This document shows, piece by piece, positions 54,790 to 64,000 of a stretch of 64,000 nucleotides of DNA. A program made the translations under genes and the position numbers. Each line of letters begins with the position of its first letter. Positions within the stretch are counted from its first letter, which is position 1. Source of the DNA: Isoetes taiwanensis (lineage: Eukaryota; Streptophyta; Lycopodiopsida; Isoetales; Isoetaceae); the NCBI GenBank assembly GCA_021234155.1, contig JAJEKV010000083.1, positions 2,268,608 to 2,332,607 of the forward strand. The letters are read 5' to 3'. Under the pieces are notes generated by a model. It was not told the origin of the DNA. It did not search any database and was given only the letters and a program-made list of their open reading frames with translations.

Positions 54790-56859
54790 AAGTTCGTGAA
54801 GGACTTAGCTAAGTGGGCCTCCCCTTGACGGACCTCACTAAGAGTGCTAAGGTGAAAGATTGGAGAACACATTGGTTAGAAAATGTTCAAACTTCATTTG
54901 AAAAGCTTAAGGAGGCCTTAACAACAGCACCGGTGCTAGTCCCGCCGAGATCGGACAAGGACAAGATAGTAGCAACAGATGCAAGTAAGATAGCGACGGT
55001 GGAGTCCTTATGCAAGAAGGAAGAGTAATAGCTTATGACTCCAAGAAGTTGAAGCGACACCGGCGGTATCCAACCCATGATCGGGAACTTCTAGCTATTG
55101 TCGAGCTCTTCAGTATTTGGAGGCATTATTTGCTCGGGAGGAAGTTTCGGTTAGATATTGATCACCGTGAGCCTCCAATACATCTTCACCCAACCTCTCC
55201 TTAACCTAAGGCAAAGGAGGTGGATGGAATTCCTAGAAGAGTATGACTTTGAGATTGCTTATAAGCCAGGTAAGTTGAATGTGGTTGCCGATGCTCTTTC
55301 TAGAAGACCCCTTGAAATGAGAACACATTGTAATGCTATATCAACTCTTTTCAGTGGGTATGGCAAGAAAATTGAGGAGACATTACCATTTGATGGTGAT
55401 TTCAAGGAGGTGTGGGAAAGCCCTGTAGGGGAGGCTAGAGCAGATAAGGAACGCGAGAAGCCTTCAAGCATTATAAGAAGGAAGGCAACTTGTTATATCA
55501 TAAGCATAAGTTGTGTGTGCAGAGAATCGTCGGGTATAAGGAAGTTAATCCTTCATGACACACACAACAGCCCAATAGCAGGGCATGCAGGGTTTATGAA
55601 GACCTACTTCAAGATTTGAAGTAGTTATTTCTGGCCAGGGATGAAGAAACAGATAGCCAGGTATATTCGGGAATGCCAGTTGTGTCAGCAGACCAAAGCG
55701 GAGCAGCTTCGAATTCCAGGAGCTTTGGAACCTCTAGCAGTGCCGAATGCGAAGTGGGAAGTGGTAAGTATGGATTTTATCACAGGACTTCCCAAGACTC
55801 TTCGAGGCAAGGATCCATTGATGGTCGTAGTAGACAAATTATCTAAGATGGCACATTTTCTGCCTTGTAGAACTACCGACACAGCATTAGATACTGCCAA
55901 GCTATTTGTGAAGGAGATTTTTAGGCTCCATGGCATGCCTCGGGAGATAATATCTGATAGAGATTCTAAGTTTATGAGTGCTTTTTGGCAGGACCTCTTT
56001 AGCACCATTCAGACGAAGCTCTCCATGAGCACAGCTTATCATCCCCAAACAGATGGTCAGACGGAGAGGACGAATCGAATCATTGAAGATATGCTTAGAA
56101 GCTTTGTGTGGAATAAGCAGTCCAAGTGGGATGAGTATATCCACTTGGTGGAATTCGCCTACAATAGTGCCAAGCAGGAGTCATCTCAGATGTCTCCTTT
56201 CATGGTAAATTACGGGTACCAGTGCTTAACCCCGGACACTTGGCACAATCCCGTGTCAAAGGTTGAAGTGTCCCAGCAGATGCTAGGAGATATGCAGCAA
56301 TTGGTGGAAGAAGTGAGGGGTTACCTCCTAGCAGCAAGAAGTCGGCAGAAGAGCGTAGCCGACAAGCCTGAGGACCGTAAAGAGAGTTCAAGGTGGGCGA
56401 TAGCGTGTGGTTGAAGATCAAGGTTAAGCAAGCTAAGCTTTGGATTGGGAGTTGCAAGAAGCTTGCCCTAGGTGGGCTGGTCCGTTCAAGATTGTGGAGA
56501 GTGGGCTCCCAAGCCTACAAGTTGGATCTTAGGCCCATCTCAAAGTTCACAAGGTCTTCCACGTAAGTTTATTGAAAAGGCACAATCCTAACCCTGATGA
56601 GGTTTTGGATACCCCAACTTTATTGGAAATGACGGAGGAGCAAGTTGAAATCGTGCCTGAGTTACTTCTTGATAAGTCATTCAAGAAGACTAGGAGGTCT
56701 CAGTTCCTCCAGTACTTGGTCAAATGGAAGCACTTACCCGTGGAAGACGCGACATGGGTATTGAAGCGGGGATTTGGAGAAGCAATACCCGAGTTTATGA
56801 AGGAGTTTGATGGGCGAGTCGTTTCCGACTTGGTCGACCCCGACTTGCCAGGAGGTTAG
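54790..56859 (+). CDS. RNase H-integrase-chromodomain of outer element, frameshifted
   Basis: RNase H pieces: [11 protein letters not shown] (54970), [13 protein letters not shown], then [20 protein letters not shown] and VVADALSRR. Integrase: [51 protein letters not shown] (D), [14 protein letters not shown] (D), [14 protein letters not shown] (E), open at 55641-56414. The chromodomain is at 56572-56859 in its own frame: [20 protein letters not shown], then TWVLKR. About five shifts, many at sites where the inner copy has CTG or CAG. Confidence 0.88.
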
Positions 56860-57673
56860 CTAGTGTGTTTCTTAGTTAGCCTCTAGTTCTGGCAGATGTA
56901 TTCTAGCTAATAGAATACATAGGCCAGAATCTTGGAACATGTGGGCGATGATGAGATAAGCCTTTAAGGCATTCTCTAGGCCAGCATGCACCAAGAGGTG
57001 CGCATGACCAATAGGGTCATGCGAGAGAGAGGAAAGGCATGGTGGCGATGATGGGACATCGGTCGGATGCTCTCTATGCCACGATGTGGGGTTCGCACAC
57101 CTGGCCATAGGGGGGTCATGGTGAAGGTCAAAGTGATCATGTGCGATGATGGGATCGTGAGACGTTCCCTAGCTTAAAACCCTTGGGGCATGATGCACTA
57201 GGGTATTCGCACCTGCAAAAGAAAGTACAAGGTAGCACTTGATCATGGGCGATGATGGGATCATCTTAAATGGTCCTTAAGCTCAAATCCGGGAGGGCCA
57301 TGATCGAGTGCAAGGTATGGTAAGGGGGGTGGTCCCCTAAAACCACAAACTTATTAATTAAACTAACGTAATGTGCTCCATGTGCAGGCAAGTGAGAAGG
57401 AGCTTCGAGTGGGGCGCATTACGAGAAGATGGGGGAACCATAATTTAGATTATGAACCCTAATAACTCTTATAATAATGTTTTGAATTATTGTAAGAAGT
57501 AACCTTGTTAAGGCTATATAATTTTGTATAAGTACAAATATAGCCTAAATTTTGACATTTAACTTTAATAGGAAGTTGATCGTTTAAATTAAACTTAAGT
57601 GTATGATCTTATGTTGTTTTGCAGGATAGATAGGCTCGTCACCTTAGCGCAATGCTGGGGACAGCATTGTCCT
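56860..57673 (+). other. 3' untranslated region of outer element
   Basis: About 815 bp containing several diverged copies of a GGGCGATGATGGGATCAT motif between 56940 and 57270; no supported ORF. Confidence 0.6.
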
Positions 57674-57686
57674 AAGGGGGGGAGAA
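57674..57686 (+). promoter_or_regulatory. Polypurine tract of outer element
   Basis: AAGGGGGGGAGAA-type purine run immediately before the 3' LTR. Confidence 0.85.
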
Positions 57687-59312
57687 TGTGACGTTCCAAG
57701 GGAATATACGCCATAAATACGTATATTCCTGGACTCGTCACCATACAAGTCTACCTAGGTAGCCTTGTATGCCTCGAATAAGTGGCAAGGGGTGCACATC
57801 TAAGTTAATTGTTAACTTAGATAACCTTAGGATAAGCCCATTTCCACATGGCCTTATCCTATTGGGCAACCGCCACACGGCCTTATCTTAGTGGTGCCAC
57901 GCGTGGCATCCCCGTGGACCCACACCTATATAAGCCCTAACCTAACCCTAGACCCTTTTTCCGACCTAGCACTGAGCTCTCATCCACGCACCCGAAATCC
58001 CGTTTGAGCATCGTTCGTCATAGCCTAGCACTGGGCGGCAACCCCCGGAAGGTGTGTATGATCGTTGAGGGAGCCGGTCTTGAACCTCGCCAAGGAGCAT
58101 GGAGGCGCCGGGGGATGGGAGGAAGCTCCGGAGGAGGTAGGTTGAGTAGGGTTCATGGTAGTTCACCGGAAGTTAGCATTCGGGTGGGTTAGTATTTTGT
58201 GTCTAGAGTAGAGCCACCCTAGATCCTTTGTTGAACATCTTGAACCCTAACCAAGGAACCATAACTGATAGTTAGGTATATATGTTAGGTTAAGATGTTC
58301 ATATGATATTGATATTGATCATGATGTGATGTATGTGATATTGGTTGATCATGTGCTCCTCTTGTATGGGGAAGGGGGTAGAGACCTAGAGCCATATGTA
58401 GTATGCTCCTAGTGTAGATCCCTTAGTTCCTATTAGTTAGGCTTTGTGCATAGGAACCCATAGGGCTATGGAAGCTATGATGTGACTCAGCACCACACAA
58501 CGGGGCTAGGGGCAAGATGGAGGGTGGATCCCCGCCGAGTGGGGGCTTGGGGGGATCCCACGGTGGGCTAGGCTTATGGTGGGGTCACTTCGCGTGTGGG
58601 CCGAGCATGGGTCCCACACCTCACGGGGGCAATGGTGTCGCCCCGCCCCTCAAGAGCTGCAAGTGTCGGTTTGGCTCTTGTTTTGGGGGTTCGGTCAGTG
58701 CAATCGTGTGTCACCACGATTCTCTAGCCGCCCATGGAGCCTCTAGACCCCGGGAAGGGAGATGCAACCCTTCCTACCTCATCGGACCGAGGGAGATGCA
58801 GCACGGAGTAGTCTCGATGGGTGATCCCATGGGATTGCGTATCAGGAAGGTTAGAGTCATGCCACGGCTGATCTAGCCCATGCAAAGTATGCGGGGAGGG
58901 GCGGATGGAGTGGTCAACCCTAGCCATTATCTTATGCCAGCCCCCGCCATTGTTATGACTTCGGTGCGCTCTATCTTGAGACCTATCGGTCGGTCGACCT
59001 CCTTATGTGTGAACCTGGGTAGGAGCTCTCTGTTTTATGGTATGTGATTATGTTCTTTGCACTTGTGGATATGGGATGGACTACCCTTGGGGGTAGTATT
59101 TGTATTATTGATGCTAGTTTCGACATGTTTATCGCCCATTTGTTATAGGAGCCCATAGGGGAAGGGCGCCAAGACACCTTCAGTGTCCCCTCCCCGCTAG
59201 GGTCACCAAGGGGTAGGCGAAAGGCCTTTGTCGCGGTGATGATGAGCCGGATGGGGGATTTCTGCCAGGTATATCTGGCCGGCGATATGTATGTTTAGCG
59301 GGGGCGTCCTGA
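57687..59312 (+). repeat. Outer element 3' LTR
   Basis: Starts TGTGACGTTCC like 33008; ends GGCGTCCTGA (degraded from GCGTCACA), followed by the GAATG target duplication. Confidence 0.9.
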
Positions 59313-59317
59313 GAATG

Positions 59318-61198
59318 GGTGCGAGGGAATTAATAAACTAGTTAGCGAGGGGTTATGGAAGCCACTTAGTCATTAAGGTTATAAGTAGTAATTTGAAGGA
59401 AGTTGATCTAGTTAAAAGTAATAAGATATTAGTGAAGGTTGTATTTTGCTTAAGCACCGGGCATTGCATGTTGCATGGTAGAGATAGTAATGTTTATACG
59501 AGCGTATAACTGGATTTCCTTTGTTGCCTGAGGTGTGCCTAGTTGATATTGGATGGAATTCATAGTATTGTGATCTATGTGTAGTATAATTCTTTGATAT
59601 AGACCTCTGGGGCCGGAGTCTAGGTGCGATGGTCTAGACTCGCGGTTATTGCACAGTGCTATGTAAATGATATTATTTGAACATCGGGCGTTGGTACCAT
59701 ATGGTACAACGTCATGCACAGTTAAGTGGTCCTCCAATGCTGGACGCAGCTGATACGGAGTAGCTCGGGGGAGCGGTTCAAGCTCAACAAGGATCAACTG
59801 GCAAAGAACAAATAAAGGCAAACCCATTGGGAGGAAGAAAAAAATATTAATATTACCTTATGGCTGATAACGGGACGAATCCCATGTACCAGAAGCCGAC
59901 CTTTGTTCCGGAAGCAGCTTGAATCTGTGACTATAGACATACGTCCCAGACAAAAAAGGGGATCGTCTCAGAAGAAAAGGGATCGGCCAGCTATTTCCAC
60001 GCGAAATCTATTTGCAAGATTATCTTTTGCCTTTACCTAAGATATTTTCGGCAGACTAATTTCAGAAAAAGGCCGTTCCTCCATTCTATAAATTGGGTCG
60101 AAGCATTGATTTGGATCATCGACCTAGCTTTGCTAAATTCTGCTCTTGCTTAAGCTTACGACCCAGCCTTAATACCAGTCTTTATTCCTGCTCTAAGTTG
60201 CCGCTGTATCCAGCTACCAGCCATCGTTTCTGCCAGTGTTGACCCATTGAAGACAAGATAACGAATTCTTGTCTGCTCTGTTGAAGCTTCGAGTTAAGAT
60301 CCTTGTTGAACACAAGATAACGAATTCTTGTGGTGCTTGAGCCCGGTTGGGTGGTTAAGAGAACTCCTGTCAAGTTGTTTCAGTTTTAAACTGGTTGTCT
60401 ATTTCTGAGAAAAACTGAATTAATTTCTTTGTTCTTCTTGTGGCAATAAGTTGAAGTTGTTTATCAATTACTGCAATTTCCTTAATTGTATCAGCAGCGT
60501 GGATGGGTGTGTACACACGTGGCTTACCCCGCCTCTATGTCACTGGCCTGATCAGCCGAGTTGACCCTGCTCAGACCCAGAGGAATATTGGTTGCAATGT
60601 TGATGCTATGATTGCTTGGTTATTACATATGTGGTCTTGAATATTGGAATTAAGTTGCAATGGTCATGCTTATAATTGATATTCATGGTACAATTATGCA
60701 TTGTGGGTATGCTTGTTGGACTAATAACTTGGATTGCAGGGGCGAGGCTACGGTAAGGCTAGGTTGTTGTTCTAGGTTAATGCTTTGTATTGTTGATGCT
60801 AGACATCCTAGGTCCCCGATCCCCAACTTAGTCCATGTGACTAACCCCGTGGTTGATGGTGCAAGCAGAGGTGCGAGATGCTCCGGAAAATAGTCAAGCT
60901 TCGGGAAGGCGAGAGTAGAAGTGTGGATTGCCAGTTAAATAACTTGTTTACTATTATCATTATATATTGGTTTGAAGCTATAATTATTAAGAACATTCAT
61001 TGTGTGCGAGGATATTGCTGAGTAATGGGCAAGTATATGTTTGGGACCTTAGAATATGTACAAAGATTAAATTCTTTACCTAAGTATACATGTATTAATT
61101 TCTTGAGTCCCAGAGATTAAGTAGATCCAACGGTAGAGATCGATGGGATCTCCAGTTACCGAGAGGTTAACTGGCCAGGCCCGTCACAATGTATCATA
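59318..61198. other. Flank of the nested pair, LTR-like, no gene
   Basis: No coding sequence is recognised. A TATAAATT box lies at 60092, and AACACAAGATAACGAATTCT-type units occur twice near 60255 and 60310. See the possible older LTR entry. Confidence 0.4.
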
Positions 61199-61740
61199 GT
61201 TCTTAAATCCTTATTAGTTATTTGAAATTCTCGTTAGTTAGCCATTATCTCTGGCAGTTCAAAAATGTGTATGCCATTATCTTTGGCAGTGATTCGGAAC
61301 TTATGTATCAATACATTCTTCAAAAAAAGTGAACTATGAAAGGCAAGTTTATTTAGTCAAGTTTAATTAATTTGATTTAGTTTATTTAGTTTGGTTTATT
61401 TAGATGATCATTTAATGCTGCAAATTCAAATTCAAGGCCGCCAACCCAGAATGCCATCGGGCAAAGACAGACTAAATTGGGGAGTTCTTAAATCCTTATT
61501 AGTTATTTGAAATTTTCATTAATTAGCCATTATCTCTGATAGTGATTCAGAACTTCTATGTATCATAGATTCTTCTTCAAAAACGTGTATGCCATTATCT
61601 CTGGAACTGATTCAGAACTTATATATCACTACATTCTTCAAAAAACGTGAATTATGAAAGGCAAGTGTATTTAGTCAAGTTTATTTACTTTGTTTAGTTT
61701 GGTTTATTTAGATGATCGTTTAATGCTGCAAACTGACTAC
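61199..61740. repeat. Tandem duplication of about 285 bp
   Basis: The block from AGTTCTTAAATCCTTATTAG at 61198 to TTTAATGCTGCAAA near 61430 recurs from 61482 to about 61733, with smaller internal repeats of GCCATTATCTCTGG. Confidence 0.75.
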
Positions 61741-62005
61741 AATGTGATAATTTATAAAAACTAAGTCACATTTAATTAAAGTGGGTCATATGCCATTCCC
61801 ACTTTTTTTTAAAACCCTTTTATTTTACCTGAAAAGGACGAGGGAAAAGTTTTGAAACCCCTTTATTGCTTTAGAAGATGTCTTTTTTCCTGTGTGAAAA
61901 AAAAAATGTTAAGGAAAATTACATGGTCTACTTTTCTCAGTTAGCGAGTCGAAAAGGTAAAAGCACATCTAAAACCAATGAAAATGCTATCTCGCTGTAA
62001 AGAAA

Positions 62006-62374
62006 GTGCTAATCTGCTCTGAATTTTTATACATAAATAATTTCATTACATTGTATTTTACAGTGGTTGAAGAGACCATGATGGTCGGGCTGGTGCAAAT
62101 ATTACATCATCTTCGCACACAGACCACCTACTGGGAACAACGTGCGGAACAAGTTCCGAAGTGTTCCAAGCCACGAGAGCAACTTGAAGAGAATAGAAAT
62201 CTGAACGCGCTAGCTTGTCCAATGCATGTCATCAACCTCTTCTCATCCTCTTTCTTCAATGAACGAGTCTTTCCATGGCTCCTGATCATGTCCTTTCTGT
62301 TCGCAATCTGTACTGGAAAAGGCAAAATCAAGTTAATGCAATTGATGCTACAGAGTTCTAAGGGCCATTTTTGA
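62006..62374 (+). other. Unsupported ORF, possible exon
   Basis: A 122-codon ORF. A TTTTACAG acceptor at 62056-62063 precedes the more protein-like part (VEETMMVGLVQILHHLRTQT). No motif recognised; low confidence. Confidence 0.2.
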
Positions 62375-62383
62375 AGAAAGCAG

Positions 62384-62710
62384 GTCTGAGGGCCTTTCTC
62401 GACCCACGAGTCGAGAAAGGCAGCTTAAAGTGAAAAACGCAAGTTTGATGCTCAGAATAAAAAAAAGTAGGTCTAAGGGCCTTTCTCGGAGTCGAGAAAG
62501 GCCCTCAAGGCCCCTCTGAAGGCCTTTCTCGACTCGCAAATCGAGAAATGTAGCTCAGAGCCCAAAAAAAAACTTTTTTTCCCTTTTTTTTAAGTAGAAA
62601 AAAAAAAGTTTTTTGAGGGCCTTTCTGGACTTGCGTATCGGGAAGACCCTCAAGGCCCCTCTAATGGCCTTTCTTGACTCCTGAGTCGAGAAAGGCAGCT
62701 CGGAGTGAAA
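62384..62710. repeat. Array of GCCTTTCTCGAC/GTCGAGAAAGGC hairpins
   Basis: Four units of 25-35 bp palindromes with the same arms and short varying loops (at about 62390, 62479, 62522 and 62665, with a degraded arm pair near 62620), separated by GTGAAAAACGC or CCCTCAAGGCCCCTCT linkers. Confidence 0.8.
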
Positions 62711-62714
62711 AACG

Positions 62715-62890
62715 CACAAAACCTGTTAAACCAATCTAAACCTATGCATTAAACCTATGAAAGCTATACATTAAAAATATGTAAATCTATGTAATAAACC
62801 TATGAAAGCACATTGAAATGATTAAACCAATGTAAACATGTGCATTAAACCTATGAGAGCCTATTAAACTTATGCATTAGATCTATTAAT
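62715..62890. repeat. Degenerate AAACCTATGCATTAAACCTATGA repeat
   Basis: About five loose copies of TTAAACCTATG(A/C) units in AT-rich sequence. Confidence 0.55.
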
Positions 62891-63490
62891 ATATAAAACT
62901 TACATTGTGTTAGGAACTATAGAGGATGATCATGTGTATCAAAGAGTACTTGTCTCCATTTTGTGTCTTAAACCTTCAAAATGGATTAAACAAGGTGTAA
63001 AGTATATCATGCTCTTTGAAAAGTTAAATTTTTACCTTAGAATAAGAAATATATGCCTAGGAAACGTGCACCATGGCAACATAATGTGAAACGTGTGAAA
63101 ATAGTAGCACACACATAAGAAAAGAAATTGGGAACGTATAAATAAAAGTCAAATTATAATTCTATATTAGCATTTATTTTACACTCGTAGTTTTTTACCC
63201 CGCCTTTTTTCTGTACCCCGCCTTTTTTTCCCGCCCATGCTTGAAATTTAAAATTTGGTACATACCTTTGAGACGAAGATCCTTTGTACCACATAGCCAT
63301 AGCTCCCACTGGAATTGACCGCAGATGATTCCACCGATTTTTTTCTTGGATTCATTTTGAATCCAGAAGAAGAGATGGCGAATTTGACCCTTAGTCCCAA
63401 AGCAGGAGCACCCTTTCTCCGTCTGCTTTGTTCGAGAATGCACTACTATCGCCCACAAGGCAGCCGAATTTGAGCTTGCCTTTCAAATCC

Positions 63491-64000
63491 ATGGAGAAAA
63501 GCTCTGCCAAAAAAAAGGGAGACAGAAGGAAGCTTGGCCCAGCCATACCTTCCAAGAAGCCATACTCAGATCATGCCTAGCTGCCCGATATGCACAGAGG
63601 TTGATTGATGGCAGGGTTGGATTCAAGAGGGCCATCAGGCGACTACCTTCGTCATTCTCATTTCATACGCCGGAGCAGCTACAAGGATTGAAGGATGAAC
63701 ACAACAGAAGCAGCAATCCGGGGGGAAGAAAAACGAACGGGAGCAGCAGGCTGATTTCAAAGGGAGGTAGTATACAGCATATGGGCGAAGGGGGAGTGCA
63801 AGGGCAAATCTAGTGTTTATCTGATAGCCGACTGGGGATCCATTCTGCGAGTGCTGCAGGAGGAAACGAGGCGGCCTCCCCCGGGCTATGGTCCTCCCCC
63901 ATTCCGTCGCCCTCCATTCCTCCAGATCCCCGGCTCCCATGATGATGGACCTCGAACCTCCCGCCCCCAGTTCTCCTCCGATCCGAAGGAGAAGATGTTG
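63491..64000 (+). CDS. Unidentified ORF, partial at window end, frame-broken
   Basis: A plausible start MEKSSAKKK at 63491 would join, if the A8 run at 63509-63516 is one base short, the frame WPSHTFQEAILRSCLAARYA, then RVGFKRAIRRLPSSFSFHTP. After a further shift near 63755 another frame reads VVYSIWAKGECKGKSSVYLI, ADWGSILRVLQEETRRPPPG, then a Pro-rich segment open to the window end. It could be an ORF1/gag-like protein of a retroelement, or a host gene. No known domain recognised. Confidence 0.35.

Larger units (their letters stand above)
33008..59312 (+). mobile_element. Outer Ty3/gypsy chromovirus with histone H3-like gene
   Basis: Bounded by TGTGACGTTCC starts at 33008 and 57687 and flanked by the 5-bp target duplication GAATG at 33003-33007 and 59313-59317. 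Its 5' LTR is split by the inner element. Order: LTR, primer site, H3-like ORF, hairpin pair, ORF-X, gag, protease, RT, RNase H, integrase with chromodomain, purine tract, LTR. Without the nested insert it is about 13.2 kb, large for a chromovirus because of the two extra genes. Confidence 0.9.
32688..61198 (+). mobile_element. Possible older LTR split by the nested gypsy pair
   Basis: TGTAATGCACGCC at 32688 resembles a plant LTR start, and GGCCCGTCACA ending at 61198, followed by ATGTATCATAG (a degraded TGGTATCAGAG primer site), resembles an LTR end. Removing the outer element joins 32688-33007 to 59318-61198, an LTR of about 2.2 kb with a TATAAATT box at 60092. No second LTR is in the window, so this is tentative. 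Confidence 0.35.

Noticed and set aside
62384-62710. CRISPR-like array
   Set aside because: The DNA is a plant nuclear genome; repeats are palindromic duplicates without unique spacers of constant length.

Overview
This is a transposon-rich window of nuclear DNA from a land plant. The evidence is plant-type genes (a GH17 beta-1,3-glucanase with a C-terminal X8/CBM43 module, and a 2-oxoglutarate/Fe(II) dioxygenase) with short GT-AG introns, plus Ty3/gypsy chromoviruses, plant-type LINEs, a tRNA-derived SINE, MITEs and a CACTA end. The DUF7869-like gene remains and the SINE tails suggest a seed-free plant such as a fern or lycophyte, but the sequence does not settle this.

Layout. 1-7.2 kb: a hAT-type MITE, a 5'-truncated LINE with target-site duplication, and a decayed gag. 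7.2-12 kb: the two recognisable host-type genes, separated by a duplicated 3' flank holding a SINE. 12-20 kb: a decayed minus-strand gene with a DGNHR motif, an array of exon-like repeats, a tandem pair of small unknown genes with near-identical promoters, and a decayed DUF7869-like gene. 20-25.6 kb: a minus-strand gypsy element fused to the front half of a LINE. 25.6-32.7 kb: microsatellites, decayed exons, a Tourist-like MITE, hairpins, direct repeats and a CACTA end. 33.0-59.3 kb: two nested gypsy elements. 59.3-64 kb: probable LTR remains, a 285-bp tandem duplication, hairpin repeats and the start of an unidentified proline-rich ORF.

The main discovery is in the nested pair. The outer element (33008-59312, target duplication GAATG) carries the inner one (33220-46353) inside its 5' LTR. 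Each has long LTRs (about 1.5-1.7 kb), a tRNA-Met type primer site, and, before gag, two extra genes. The first encodes a histone H3-like protein: it starts [10 protein letters not shown] (outer) or MARTKQTKYN (inner), has a long charged linker, and ends in an H3 histone fold (REIRHFQ ... VHAKRVTLM ... GERP; REIKHFQ ... [13 protein letters not shown] ... RERP). The second (here called ORF-X) is conserved between the two but not recognised. Both accessory genes are preceded by TATA-like boxes and a CCTCATT motif. Pairs of large hairpins spaced about 190-200 bp lie around the H3-like gene in the inner element and between the H3-like gene and ORF-X in the outer one. Each element ends its integrase with a chromodomain, so one element encodes both an H3-tail mimic and a putative reader of H3 tails. 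Codons in the shared peptides differ mainly at synonymous positions, which suggests selection on the protein. I know of no described retrotransposon family with this content.

Many frameshifts in the nested elements lie at CTG or CAG triplets and differ between LTR copies by loss of T or replacement of A. This looks like base-calling error at methylated CHG sites, so breaks in these ORFs should not be read as proof of death.
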